64,000 bases of DNA from Liriodendron chinense (lineage: Eukaryota > Streptophyta > Magnoliopsida > Magnoliales > Magnoliaceae). This document shows positions 1-11,247 of this stretch, one piece after another; the first letter of the stretch is position 1, and each line of letters opens with the position of its first letter. The position numbers were made by a program, and so were the translations under genes. The notes beneath the pieces are model-generated. The model had not been told where the DNA came from. It did no database searches and saw nothing but the letters and a program-made list of their open reading frames with translations. The stretch is from NCBI GenBank assembly GCA_003013855.2, contig ML058553.1:744001-808000 (forward strand). The letters run 5' to 3'.

Positions 1-685
1 AGATCTATCAGCAAGCATCCTTTTAGTTGCATAAAAACACCTTTCATTGGCGGGTAGAGGAATCCTGTTTACATGGTAGAACTGGGGATCGCCGCTCACT
101 TTTGGGAAGGGTGTCGGGATCCCATTTTAGATTTGCATAGGGATTCCCGCCCACATCAATGAATGGTGGACGTTCTTCAAAAAGATTCATTTGCTCCATT
201 GGCCAAAAAGACAAACATTTGCATTCATGAGCATGCACTTCAAGTGAGATAAGTGGATCTATGCATGTCAATACAGGGCTTGTGTAAGATAAGCAGGCAC
301 ATTTCTAACTTCTTATAACCAAAGGAAAAGGGAGTCCTGCTTTACAGTCGGTGGTGGCTTGGACAGAAACCAGAAACCAAGTGCTGGTGGAGCTTCCAAA
401 CACCTTATCTTTCGCAAAACCTGTGGAAATTCATAATACAAGAAAGCATGATTAAGTGAGACCACAAGAAACAGAAGCTATACCAAACATTTGACGTCGT
501 GTGTGTGTGATCTGAGCCACTCATCAGATTGGCCCCACCATATATGCACACTGGGCTGCAAATCAGACTGGTCCGATCATCAGTTGCTACAAAATGGTTA
601 AAAGAAATTACCAGAAGACTGCATTTGATGTACATTGTACACTACACTTGATGACCCTGATCTTCAGGCCATAGCAGACGCTATG
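1..685. other. No gene recognised
   Basis: No coding, RNA or repeat signature recognised. Short open frames on the minus strand (44-271, 405-635) match nothing I know and have no coding-like composition. The stretch lies downstream of the minus-strand SF1-like gene. Confidence 0.5.
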
Positions 686-852
686 GGGGCATTTGGATCA
701 TAAGTTTCTTAAGCTACTTATGCAATAAGTAACTTATCTTGATTTCTGCTTATTAAACTGAAGTGATTAAGTAACTTTAAATAATAAAAAAACCTACTTA
801 TCTACTGCTGTAAGTAGAAAAAGTAACTTATTTGGTGGTATCCAAACGGGCC
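686..852. mobile_element. Short MITE with GGGGC/GGCCC ends
   Basis: About 167 bp, opening GGGGCATTTGGAT and closing ATCCAAACGGGCC, which are imperfect inverted repeats. CTATG sits directly outside both ends (681-685 and 853-857), as expected for a target-site duplication. The interior is AT-rich with repeated 'aagtaactta'-type words that can fold back. The end type resembles hAT/CACTA-derived MITEs of plants; the superfamily is not certain. Confidence 0.65.
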
Positions 853-1310
853 CTATGCGACACCCACCTGATGAATGTCCAGGATCTCACAGTGGTGATA
901 GTTACCACATTTAATGTGTTGAGCATTTGCATTTCTTAAATTCAGATGATCGACTTTGGTAAATACCTTTGGTGGAAGCAGCTGCCCATGCTACGGATGG
1001 GGACGGTGTGGGACACATCGGAAAGAGAAAAACCTCCATCAATGGAAACACCATGATCTACAGTGAAGAAACAATTGCATATGCCAACCATCAGACATCT
1101 CCTACCTATGGATCTCTCTGCCAGAAATCACCAGACTGCCAAGTGATGAAGCAGAAAGGACCCAGACAATTAGATCTCTGCTTGTGATACATATACAACA
1201 CAAATCCAATACTGATGGATGGCTGCGAGTCTCCAATCAGTATAAAAGGCACTGACCAAGGATTAGCCAAGGACATGATTTTCGTCACAGTTGGAATCTA
1301 CAGGTTTTGG
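853..1310. other. 3' flank of the SF1-like gene
   Basis: Probable 3' untranslated and downstream sequence of the minus-strand gene that stops at 1311-1313. No independent gene is supported; open frames here are short and unrecognised. I could not pick a single convincing polyadenylation signal. Confidence 0.4.
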
Positions 1311-3098
1311 TTATCTTGCCCAGGAAGGTGAACGGCGGCCCAAGCACCAGGAATTTGGCTGGCTGTACAATGGCGGAGTGAGATAAACCCATGGAGATGG
1401 GCAGCTTTTCGGAGTAGCATAGAATGGCTGATATTGGCAAGGGGAGCTGCTTGGATGATACAATGGTGGCCCACAAGATGAAGGCAACTGTCTGCTGAAA
1501 GGTCCAGTTTGCACTGAGTAGACAGGTGAATGAGACAGTTCAAATGCATTGCTCTTAGTAAAGGCAGCATAAGATCGTGGCTGCATCAGATCTGGTGGGC
1601 CTGGCCAAGCTGGTTGGTCAGGATTCTCTGGTTGGACAGATTTGGGGCCAAGATACTTCAGTGGGCGACCTGCTAGCCTAACCACCAGCGTCTTCCCATC
1701 AATCTTGTGCTCATTCATGTGGGCCACAGCTTTCGCAGCGTCGACAGGATCAGCATACTTAACAAAGCCAAAGCCTTTGCTTAAACCCGTCATTTTGTCC
1801 CTGACCACTTTCACACTGATGAGCCTGCCGAAAGGAGAAAACAGCTTGATCAATTGACAATCATCAACAGCCTGTGGAAGGTATGCCACATATAGATTTG
1901 AATCAGCACTCTCCTCGAAAGTTCTGCTCTCCATGGCTGTAGCTGAACCAAGACCAAACTGGGGATAAGGGCTGTAACAGGGCAAAGTACCATAAGTGGG
2001 CCATCCACCAAGAAAGCTATGGTGTAGGCTGACCATTTTCCTCCCCAGGCCAGATGCCGTCAAAGGGCAATCAGCAGTAGCACCACTGCTGTATGTTGAA
2101 TTTCTACTCGGGCATGTATGTTGCCTGTGGCCCAGTTCACCACATGCTTTGCACGTGACATTCAGTTCAGCGAGCTCTTTCAACTGGGCGGTTTTATGCT
2201 CATTCGTTGCCTCATCAACTGGAACCAGAAGCTTCTCAACCATTCCTACTGCAGCATCCAATGATTCCTTGTTATCTGCTTCTACCAAGACATGAAGGTC
2301 TTCTCTTTCTGAGGGGTCAGGCTTCATGTCCCACCTATGATGAGCTTTCCCTTCCTTCACTGAGCCTTTCCCCCGAATGATAACTCTAGCCCCAGATTCC
2401 TTCTCCAGTCTCTTCTGGGTATTGCCACGGGGCCCGATTATGAGACCAATGAAGTTATACCCAGGGTATTCTTTCAGTGGTATGTAGAGCTTCTTGTAAA
2501 ATTTCCGGGGCTTGTAGTCAGGAGGAGGTTTGAAAGTGGGGTTCATTCGAATCAATCTCGAAATGATCCGTTGCCTCTGCTGGATGAGTTGTTCGCGGAA
2601 CCTAACCTCCCTTAAATTTATTCGGGTTCCCAAATGATCATATACTGGCGATGGTGATGGAGATCTTTCTTCTTCCAACCTGTCGTCGAGCACACCTGTT
2701 CCCTGCAGCTTCCTGTTTATCAGCACAAGCCGCATATTCAATTTACGAATTTCAGTGCTGAAATCAGCTCCAACTACAGATTCCTTCACAAAATCAGGAA
2801 GCTGTATAGGACCCAGCATTTTTAACTGAGCCTCATCACTGGCCCACCTGATCATCCTCCTTTTGCTTCTCTCATCACCTTCAACAGTGTCCCCATCCCC
2901 TCCTGGCTGTGGATCACATCCATTTCGCCTCCTCTTCCCAGAACTCCCTGTATTTTCCTTTCCCTCAGAAGTGGGCCAGGGCACAGATTTATCCTCACTT
3001 GATTCTTCTCTTGCCCTTTTGCTTTCAGAATCAGGTTCCTCAACATTACCGTCTCCTTGTCGAGTATTCAAACAGCCTACAACCTTCCGCTTCCCCAT
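1311..3098 (-). CDS. SF1: SF1/branchpoint-binding protein-like splicing factor
   Basis: A 595-residue protein in one uninterrupted coding exon. SF1/BBP binds the intron branchpoint during early spliceosome assembly in the nucleus. Seen in order: a basic, Lys/Arg-rich N-terminus (1-80); an SF1 helix-hairpin-like segment around the SPSPSP motif (146-151); a KH-QUA2 domain (about 200-320) with the GPRG loop at 232-235; one CCHC zinc knuckle (C316, C319, H324, C329); an RRM (about 401-478) with RNP2 at LYVAYL and RNP1 at KGFGFVKY; and a Pro/Ser/Tyr-rich tail. KH + knuckle + RRM is the plant form of SF1. Plant SF1 proteins usually have two knuckles and are longer, roughly 800 residues; here the second knuckle is missing and the tail is short. 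The Met at 3098 is chosen over the in-frame Met at 3137 because the family-like MGKRK start lies there. It could be a functional divergent paralogue or an intact retrocopy. Confidence 0.88.
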   Translation of the reverse strand: MGKRKVVGCLNTRQGDGNVEEPDSESKRAREESSEDKSVPWPTSEGKENTGSSGKRRRNGCDPQPGGDGDTVEGDERSKRRMIRWASDEAQLKMLGPIQLPDFVKESVVGADFSTEIRKLNMRLVLINRKLQGTGVLDDRLEEERSPSPSPVYDHLGTRINLREVRFREQLIQQRQRIISRLIRMNPTFKPPPDYKPRKFYKKLYIPLKEYPGYNFIGLIIGPRGNTQKRLEKESGARVIIRGKGSVKEGKAHHRWDMKPDPSEREDLHVLVEADNKESLDAAVGMVEKLLVPVDEATNEHKTAQLKELAELNVTCKACGELGHRQHTCPSRNSTYSSGATADCPLTASGLGRKMVSLHHSFLGGWPTYGTLPCYSPYPQFGLGSATAMESRTFEESADSNLYVAYLPQAVDDCQLIKLFSPFGRLISVKVVRDKMTGLSKGFGFVKYADPVDAAKAVAHMNEHKIDGKTLVVRLAGRPLKYLGPKSVQPENPDQPAWPGPPDLMQPRSYAAFTKSNAFELSHSPVYSVQTGPFSRQLPSSCGPPLYHPSSSPCQYQPFYATPKSCPSPWVYLTPPLYSQPNSWCLGRRSPSWAR

Positions 3099-3394
3099 GT
3101 TTGTTTCATATAACGTGTTCACATCCACAGTAAACACATATACCAGCTCAAACTAGTTTCACTGTTGGCATCAGAAATACTAGAATATGACAAAAACAAA
3201 GAGCCAAATAAGAAAAATATAGCAACAAGCATCAAACAAAAATAAGTTAGATTTCATTTAATGCCCCGTTCCATTTCTATTTTAGTTAGCACTAGCTGCT
3301 ACATTCGGTAAGCCAGTAGTCTTCCATAATCACATATTATCTTCCAACAGTCAATCGGATTATTGATGAGGACATCAGACCCTTCAAGGTGTAT

Positions 3395-4150
3395 CAACGA
3401 AGGAAGCGAGCACCTCAGGCATCATCCTTGTGGCTAGATGACTGATGAAGAGCATTGAAGGCCTTACACATGTGATTTGGCACGTAGAAGACCCCACAAT
3501 GGGAAGACACATGTGTAGGAAGAAAGAAGACCCGACTGGATGTCGTCAGGTGCCCAAAATTCACCCGATTTAAAGAGTTACTCTTTGGACAGTTTTGATC
3601 GCCATCGAGCGCCCAACCACAGTCAGCGGGCACCCGAAATTCATCTAATTTGTTAGTTTGTTGCTAGACTGTTTGAGCTACCATCGGGCGCCCGACCAAT
3701 GGTCACCGGGCGCCCGACGACCGTGCGGGTTATTTTTTTCTAATTCGTTTTTACTTAAGGGGTGGACTTTTCCTTTCTTAATTAGTATTTATTTAAGGGG
3801 TTAAGCCCTAAACACGAATTTTAGTTGATTATTGAATAAACAAAGTTTTTTAGTTGCCTCTTCTCTTCTCTTGGTGGATTCCTCTCTTTTTCCCTTCCTC
3901 TCTTCTCTCTTCTTCCTTCTTCTTTCTTCCAAGTTTCTTCTTCTAAGGTAATTATGTTCTTCCCTCTTTCTTCTAAACCTATTTTCTCACATTCTCTACA
4001 ACCCAAATTTGAGATTTGATTCAAAACCCTATTTTCTCAGATTTTCAATTCCCTAATCCAAGAAATCATTTGCTCTCCCGAACTAGTGAATCTCATTGCA
4101 CGATTAGATCATAACCATGCAAGATTGGGAGGTTTCATCCCTCGCCGGAT
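3395..4150 (+). repeat. LTR-like fragment with GGGCGCCC palindromes
   Basis: Resembles the U3-R-U5 part of an LTR: GC-rich palindromic words (GGGCGCCC twice near 3667-3716), then a TATA-like AT stretch, a GAATAAACA poly(A)-type signal near 3833, and a long CT-rich leader with 'aaccctattttctca' repeats. Inside, about 88 bp (near 3550-3640) is repeated in diverged form at about 3632-3720. No coding region or clean termini seen, so the element type (Gypsy or Copia) is open. Confidence 0.35.
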
Positions 4151-6900
4151 CCATTCCATGCAATACTTGAAATCCATACTACGTGGTTGTGATGATGGCC
4201 CACATTATTGCATGTGTTCCTTCTGATTTCCTTAATTATGATGATGAATGTTGAATGTTTAATTGTTATTACTTATGTTATTCCGTTGGATTATCTATGA
4301 TCACATGCATGCATCATAATTGGACCGTCCTGCATCAATTATAGTGTATAAAGATATCAACAAATCAGTTATCCTGTGTCATCTTTGTCAATTGTCCGAA
4401 TCTAAATCTTGACAATTAACATTAGCTAGCCAGTTTCAAATGTTTCACCTAGAATGTAAAGTGTGTAGTGTTTCATAACGTTCATCTATAGAGAATATGT
4501 GCTATTTTTCAGTGAAGTGGGCTATGCGACCTTCTCAGATCAAGTTTTAATACTAGGTTCCAGATTGCACTCACCTGGGTCTGTAACCATTACAACTAGT
4601 TTGTTTTCGCCAAGTCACCTCATCCCAAAGGGCGCATGTTTTGATGCGGTGGGGGCAATTTCATTCATTCTATGACAAAACTGAGTCGACTTAATTTCGA
4701 GAATTTTAGATGCAGCCTAGGTATTTGGGTTAGTCCATCATAGTTCAAAAACTCAAAAACCTGACTTGACTCAATGTCTAGCCAGGTCAGGTCAACTCAA
4801 AGACTTGACTGAATGATTAATCGACTCAACTCGATACTTCAATAATTAAACTATAATATTTAATGCATTGGAAAGGATAAATTAATTTAAATACCCAAAA
4901 CCCTACAAAACTGAAGTGTAGTGCCGGTGGTAGGGTATTCTGTCTTTGACAAATGAGTTTGCCTCTTTGTCTCTCACCTCAAGCCTTTTTTTTTAGTTTT
5001 AAAACAAAAGGCAGCTGACTGGGACAGTGACTCAGTCGAGTCATGCCAAGCCTGTCGAGTTTTCAATCTGACTGGATGAGTCTTGTCGAGACCTAACAAA
5101 GTCAAGCCAGTTAGAGAGTTTCCATGGGACTTGGCTCGAAATCTCCTCAAGTCGACTCAGCCAAGTTTCCAGTCAACCCACCGAGTTTTAGAACAGTGTG
5201 TTGGTCTTTGTCCCGCTGTAGTGCAAGAGTTCCTTGAACCAAAAGGGGGCTCTTTTCTCCATGGAGGCAGAGTACCATTGTTGACATTTTGGGCCTTCAT
5301 CATTCCCAGATCACCCTCATGCATTGAAGAACTAATTTAGTAGAGGGATCTACTAGAGAGTCACAATAGGGAGTTTATGTTTCGGAACATTTTCATCATC
5401 TCCTCTGCCCATGAATAAGTTGGTTCTTGTTTTCTTCATAAAGTTCTCTATCTCTACCAATAAAAAGAACTGATAATATACTTTATCTCTCTTTTTCTGA
5501 AAGTTTCACAAGCATAACAATGTCCTAGCCCCAAGCCTCCTACTTTCTAGTGTTATTGAAGTTCCAAAAGTGTGTTTGATACAGGGCACCTGACTTATCC
5601 AACTGTGGCGCCCACCCCAACTCACTAGAGACTTCCAAAGACTTGGATTGACATGATGAGATCCCTCAAAGAGCATTTATTATTTTTTCTGCATGTTGTG
5701 CCTATTTTCTCGAGGAGATGACCCTCATCACTAGTGAAAAAATCTCACTTCTCATGTAGCATTCCCAAACAACATCAACTAGATCAAGACTAAGAATAGA
5801 AGAAAAAAGGAAAAATCAACAAAATAAACTCTTCCATGCATGCAGAATTAGCTTTGCTTGTGTGAAAAATAATCATGAACACCACTGCTTTCTTTCATCA
5901 AGTAAACATAGAAGAAGCCTGCCAATCAAATAGAAAAAAATGAAAAAAACAAAAACAAAAAACAAAATGGAAGACATCCAGAAATCCTGAATCCAAAACC
6001 CCTACCCTCTTAGGATAATAAACCAAAGATTTCATATATATGTATACATAGAGAGGGAGAGCTGTGAAGAAAAAAAAAACAGTGCATTCACTAAATAAAG
6101 AAGGAAAAAGCAATCAGCTTGCTCTGCCACTAAAGTGCAATAAAATAAACAAGCGTTTCCAGTATTAAGCAATATGGGAGGTTTTTTTTTTTCTCCCCCT
6201 TATGCACGGGCATTTTTCTTTTGCCAAAGAAAAGGCCGCAGCTACTTCGCTGTCCTTCTGCATTTTCCATCCATATCTTTTCTTCCTGCTATATTTTTCT
6301 CTTATTTACAAACTTATAGTTATGGAAACACTAAAATGCATTGGTTTCATAAGCTAGAATGTGATTTTTCTTGAACTCCAATTCATTAACCAATCAACCG
6401 ACCTCAAAATACTTTTTTCTTTAAATCTACTGACCTTAAAAATCAAGAATCTGCTCATCTCAAACTGAAACCTAAAGAAGCGCATTCATAAGCTTAAAAA
6501 ATCTACTGTTCTTAAATGAAATTTCCATAAAATGCTCAAAAAATTCTCAAAATGCATTTTTTTCTAACCAGCATATTCAATCAAGAAACGTCGGGTCCAA
6601 AAAAGTGCAAGAACTATACTACCACTAAAGATTAAGAACAATGTCCATAACATTCTTGAATAGATATATTCAACCAAAAACTGCACTGACCCTAAAAATG
6701 AAGAACATTTCCTCTATCTTGAACTGAAACCTATAGAGCCCATTTTTATTCATTATTCTAAGATGAAATTTCCATAAATTGATAAAAATAAAATCCATAA
6801 AATGCATATATTTCAGAACAATGACCAAGAACTCCTTGATATTCATACTGCCTTTGAATCATTTATATTCAATCAAGAACTCTTCGTGTCATAAAAGTTT
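4151..6900. other. Non-coding AT-rich stretch, possible SF1 5'UTR intron
   Basis: No gene recognised. Between about 4690 and 5160 the motif family (T)TGACTC(G/A) and its complement recurs many times in irregular spacing. Short open frames at 5083-5340 and 6174-6374 look random. If the candidate first exon near 8.5 kb belongs to the SF1-like gene, this whole stretch is 5'UTR intron. Confidence 0.4.
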
Positions 6901-8205
6901 TTTCTTCCCTCATTGAAATCCTAAAAATCACATTCCTCCTATGAGCTAAAATGTACTGTTTCTTAAATTGAATTCCACGAAAATCAAGAAGTAGGAGGCT
7001 AATCATGCTTCCGCATCCAAAGATGGATCCCACATGGCTGTCTGATTAGAGGATCATCCATCTGGTGGGATTTACTGTGTATGGTATGGACCACAGCCCA
7101 CAAATCATGTTTACCCTTTATTCCTAAGCATCTGTTCACTGGCATTCAAACAGTCTGTTACAAAAAAGTAATGAAGACGTCCATCAATCGATGGACCGAG
7201 ATTGCCCAACTGGCGTGCTTTGTAAAAATGAAGTCAATCCACAAAAGGGCCCACCACATGGACATTTCGGATCATCTGATAATGCAGCCTTGTGGACCCA
7301 CTCATGGACGATCCAACTATCCAAGCAAACATATGGTTTCGTAAGTTTTATAAAATTCCCTTTCCTCTTGTAAGCTAAAGTCTACCGTTTCTTAAATTGA
7401 ATTCCATAAAAAGCAAGAAGTAGGACTGTAGGAGGTTAATCATGCTTGCACATCCATAGATGGACCCCACATGGAGGTGTGGTTAGAATATCCTAACCAT
7501 CTATCTGGTGGGATTTACTGTATATGGTCCACACCCAAGAACAGACTGTCGCAAACGAGAAATAATGAAGTCTGTTGATCAACGGACTAAGATCATCTGA
7601 CTTGCACACATTGCAAGTCCATCAAGGATAGGGCCCACAGATGTACATTTCAGATCATCTGACAATGCAGCCGCATGGGCCCCATCCATGGATGACCCAA
7701 GAAAACATACCAAGCACATATCGTTCTTGATTCCAAAGCAATAAATAAAAAATTAAAAAATCAAACAAGAAACAATGAAGAAGTCCGTCAATCAATGGAC
7801 TACAATTGTCCAACTTATATGCTTTATAAAAATGCAGTCCATCCATGATGGGGCCCACCAGATGGACATTTAAGTTCATCTGACAATGCAGCCATGTGGG
7901 CCCCATCCATGGATGGCCCAAGAAAACACACCAAACAAACATCATTCTTGGTTCCAAAGAAATAAATAAAATTAAAAAATGACACGAAATTCAAACAAGA
8001 AACAACGAAGAAGCCCATTGATCAATGGACTAAAATTGTCCGACTGGCATGCTTTGCGAAAATGCACTGCAAACACGATAGGGCTAACCAGATGGACATT
8101 TCGGATCACCTGGCAATGCAGCCATGTGGGCCCCATCCATAGATGGCCCAATCAAACCTACGTAGCACATATCGTTCTTGATTCCAAATAAATAATAAAA
8201 AATAA
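6900..8205. repeat. Diverged tandem repeat array (~400-bp and ~220-bp units)
   Basis: Two related units of roughly 400 bp (about 6925-7330 and 7360-7760) are followed by two shorter units (about 7762-7990 and 7991-8205). Each carries the same ordered words: 'aatgaagaagtcc', 'atcaatggac', 'atgctttg', 'gggcccacc', 'gatggacattt', 'atctgacaatgcagcc', 'gggccccatccatgg' and an A-rich end. Copies differ by many substitutions and small indels. No coding potential. Confidence 0.7.
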
Positions 8206-8492
8206 AAATTACGCCAATTTCCACGAATTTTGAACAAAATCAACATTACAGAGGATTCAATTTCCACAAATTCAAAGAAAAAAGGCAAAAATCAAAAATC
8301 AAAAAATTGAAGGAAAAAAAAGGTAAGAACACGAAACAAAGAACGTGTAAATCTAAAATCTATGTAAATTGCGCATTTTCTTGAGATTTTTACAGAACCC
8401 TAGAAACAAGAAAATTCTCATTTCTCGATTGAGCGATCTCGAAAAAATCAGGAAAAAAAAAATATCAGGAAAGATATCGAATGAGAGAGGAC

Positions 8493-8640
8493 CTGATTCG
8501 AGGTTTCGGAGATCGAGATCTACGAATCGAACGGCGAGAAATCGTTTTCGTATTCGTGCGATGGATGCGGATTTCGGAGATCTCTGGGGAAGTTCTTTTT
8601 TCTTCGGACGAATGTAACTGTTGTTGTTAAACGAGAAAGG
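8493..8640 (-). other. Candidate 5' untranslated first exon of the SF1-like gene
   Basis: On the minus strand this stretch reads like a plant leader exon (CT- and ATC-rich, 'gatctcgatctccgaaacc') and ends with a CAG|GTCCTC donor at the 8493/8492 boundary. Downstream, about 5 kb of T-rich sequence leads to CAG or TAG acceptors near 3155-3185, just before the SF1-like coding exon. Assignment to that gene is inference; it could instead start an unrelated non-coding transcript. Confidence 0.3.
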
Positions 8641-8654
8641 CAAAAAGATAGCAG

Positions 8655-8740
8655 CGGGGAATTTAAATTCAGACTCCGGGATCACACGTGCCAGTTTGCA
8701 CACGTGGTGGACGCACAAGCCGCTGTCATCCGGCACGTGC
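8655..8740 (-). promoter_or_regulatory. Promoter candidate with three CACGTG G-boxes
   Basis: Three perfect CACGTG palindromes at 8685-8690, 8701-8706 and 8734-8739 lie within 55 bp. A TATA-like ATTTAAAT sits at about 8660-8667, about 20-40 bp from the putative leader exon. G-boxes bind bZIP and bHLH factors and typically lie in the proximal promoter. The layout fits a transcription start near 8630 on the minus strand, reading toward the SF1-like gene. Confidence 0.45.
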
Positions 8741-8754
8741 GAGTGAGAGACCAA

Positions 8755-9578
8755 TCCTGACCATCCAAGTCGTGGGCCATATTTCGGATAGAGTGTAACC
8801 CAGTAATGACACTGATAAGACGAAATCAGCCTTTGATTTCAAGCCATGAATTGACCCTGAGTACTTGTCAACCGTCCATTTGGTGGCTGCCGATTGAATG
8901 GTTAAGACCGTCTAATCGCTGGGAGCTTGGGTTTTTTCTTCATCCAAGATGGGGGCCATGATCTGGAAGGATTGGATTAGCTTGCATGTATGTCCTGTGT
9001 GCCGTTGATGGGATGCCATGTTTTAGTACTTTTAGGGGAATGAACGGTGGAATCTGGCCATGTTTGTGAGGGATGTCCATTATCCTTCTGTACATCAGGT
9101 GAAGAAGGACCAATCCATGCAAAACGCACATTCAGGGGTCCATCAGTCCTGATTATTTCCTGTCCATTCATAGGTCTCTAATTGGATGGTTTAGATTGTT
9201 TAACTAGTCAAATTTTCTACGGTCACAGAGCCACAGTCAAACCAACGTGATCAACGATCCTGATCACAGAGATGGTGTAGGTGATTGAGTCGCTCTTTAT
9301 CTCTCTTGTGATAAACGGTCCTGATCTCTCTTGTGATATGGACCAGAAAGGGTGGGTTGCACGGTCCCACCATCCTCAACGTTCATTTGGCAGGCTCTAG
9401 AAAGGCCCACACAGCCTGAGCATGGACCAGGTGTGGATCTTCACCGTGAACTAGATCGTTCGGCTGGTGGGTCCCCCAGTGGATCACGACGCCTAGATCC
9501 TCACCGTCAAAATTGATCAAGTACAGTCGAGCCTTTACTTTAGATTTATAAATATTTATTCGGCTTTTATTCAACAGC
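8755..9578. other. No gene recognised
   Basis: No coding or repeat signature that I can name. Contains 'ctgatctctcttgtgata' words repeated near 9300-9340. The last 30 bp before the tRNA include an AT-rich TATA-like stretch and a CAA motif, both usual just upstream of plant tRNA genes. Confidence 0.45.
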
Positions 9579-9650
9579 GGGCGTTTGGTCTAGTGGTATG
9601 ATTCTTGCTTTGGGTGCAGGAGGTCGCGAGTTCGATTCTCGCAACGCCCC
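9579..9650 (+). tRNA. tRNA-Pro (anticodon TGG)
   Basis: A 72-nt cloverleaf. The acceptor stem GGGCGTT pairs with AACGCCC and is followed by discriminator C. The A-box-containing D arm starts TGGTCTAGTGG. The anticodon arm CTTGC-TTTGGGT-GCAGG has the TGG anticodon and one G-U pair. The T arm has GCGAG-TTCGATT-CTCGC. CCA is not encoded, as usual for nuclear genes. Upstream are a TATA-like stretch ('tttataaatattt') and CAA near -5; downstream are T runs from about 9660 that can end Pol III transcription. It looks intact and functional. Confidence 0.95.
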
Positions 9651-9711
9651 ATCTATACAATTTTAATTATTTTTTATTTGTTTTTATTTTTTCAACGCTG
9701 GTTCCCCGTGT

Positions 9712-10610
9712 AACTCTGTGGGCCCCACCGTGATGTATATGTCTTATCCACGCCGTCCATCCGTTTGAACATTTCATTTCAGGGCTTGAGCCTCAAGTTG
9801 AAGCATATCCAAAGCTCAAGTGGGCCATACCATAGGAAACAGTGGGGATAATGACACACACCGTTGAAACCTTCCAGGTTTTCCGCTCTGAAAAAAGTGA
9901 GGCCCATCTTCGGTAATTCAGGCTGTTCTCTTGCAAGGTGGATGAACTATGGCCCACTAATCTATAAGATTTAAGATCCTATGCCACCCACCAAAGATCA
10001 GGCAGATCCAGAACTCCGGTGGGCCACATGACGAGAAACAGTGAGAATGGAACATCGACCGTTGAAACCTTCCTGGAGCCGACCATTGCTTTTATACACC
10101 GTTGAAACCTTCCTGGAGCCGACCCCATTACTTTTATATACCGTTGAAACCTTCCTGGAGCCGACCATTGCTTTTATACACCGTTGAAACCTTCCTGGAG
10201 CCGACCCCATTACTTTTATATACCGTTGAAACCTTCCTAGAGCCTACCATTATTTTAATATACCGATGAAACCTTCCTGGGGCCGACTATTAGTACTTTT
10301 ATATACAGATGAAACCTTCCTAGAGCTGACCATTATTTTTATATGGCATTCAAATCAATCGTAGAGTTATTGCCATCTGGATGACTTGTAGGCATAATAT
10401 CATCCTCACACAAAATTTCCGTGGCCACTGTATAGTTTCCAGCGGTGGGCATTCAACCCCCGCTATTTAGTGTGCCGTGGCCCACATGATTTTTTCATCT
10501 GCCTGATTTCTTAACTCTTGACGTACCGTGTGAGCTTTAGAAATGGATAAACCAATTGGATTTGTCACCAAGATGGTGCATGTATCATAAACGAAGCACA
10601 CCACCTCTTA
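9712..10610. mobile_element. GTGGGCCCCACC-type MITE, internally expanded
   Basis: Opens with 'gtgggccccaccgtgatgtat...ccacgccgtccatcc', the end sequence shared by other copies in this window (36.0-40.1 and 58.1 kb), and continues with the family's interior words 'ctcaagtgggccataccataggaaacagtgg' (in pieces) and 'gttgaaaccttcc'. The interior has been expanded by a minisatellite (10059-10345). The second half ('ggtgggcattcaaccccc', 'gtggcccac') follows to about 10.6 kb, where the right end is decayed. Confidence 0.55.
10059..10345. repeat. Minisatellite with alternating 40- and 42-bp units
   Basis: Seven units begin with CCGTTGAAACCTTCCT or a close variant, at 10059, 10099, 10141, 10181, 10223, 10263 and about 10305. 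Spacing alternates 40 and 42 bp because one unit type ends 'attgcttttatacacc' and the other 'ccattacttttatatacc'. It is therefore an 82-bp dimer repeat. It is built from the 'gttgaaaccttcctgg' interior of the surrounding MITE. Confidence 0.85.
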
Positions 10611-11247
10611 TATAAATTTGAGATTAATCACCACTCTAGTGGAGCCCACTGGCATGCCCAATCACAATACCCAACCTTTAAGTAGATTTAAACTATTAAT
10701 TAATTAGGCTCAGTTTCTAAAGCTTTTACATTCTCTTATTTGGATCATAATGATCGATATTTAAAATTTATTTTAAGAAATACTTTTGTAGACCCTCGTC
10801 ATTTCTGCGCTCCCACATAACGTTCTCGTCCCTTCCCCTTTCGGGAAAAGAATGAGAGGATGATGCGTGAGTACGAAATCGCCGTTTGTGCCACTAGCTT
10901 GCCTCGTTCTCGAGGGCTTTGTCTGGTTGTCGTATTAAGCTGGATGTGTTTAAATGAGTTTATATAAGACCAGAGTCGCCACTAGCTAGTTACTTCGAAT
11001 CTACAGTCGGCTAGACCCTGTAGAAACGTTAGAGAAGGGGATTCGAAAATTCCTTCCTCTAAAATGACTCCTTTTGATCTGCGGCCAGAGATTCAAGGTA
11101 AGGGATCACGGTTACAGGGTGGGAAGAGGTTAAGCACCCCACACACTGCCCGTACCGAAGTACGGTCTCTACTTCACAGAATCGAACTAATACTTGAAAG
11201 TCGATTTTAATCCTCGTACATTCTCATAAATGACATGATGCATGAAT

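Noticed and set aside
8369..8617. An 82-codon plus-strand frame (and a 133-codon minus frame) at 8.35-8.75 kb.
   Set aside because: Arg/Ile-rich low-complexity translations without a domain. The stretch is better explained as an untranslated leader and promoter.
9998..10210. A 70-codon minus-strand frame with repeated RFQR...YKSNG units.
   Set aside because: It is a translation of the 40/42-bp minisatellite inside a MITE; no coding evidence.
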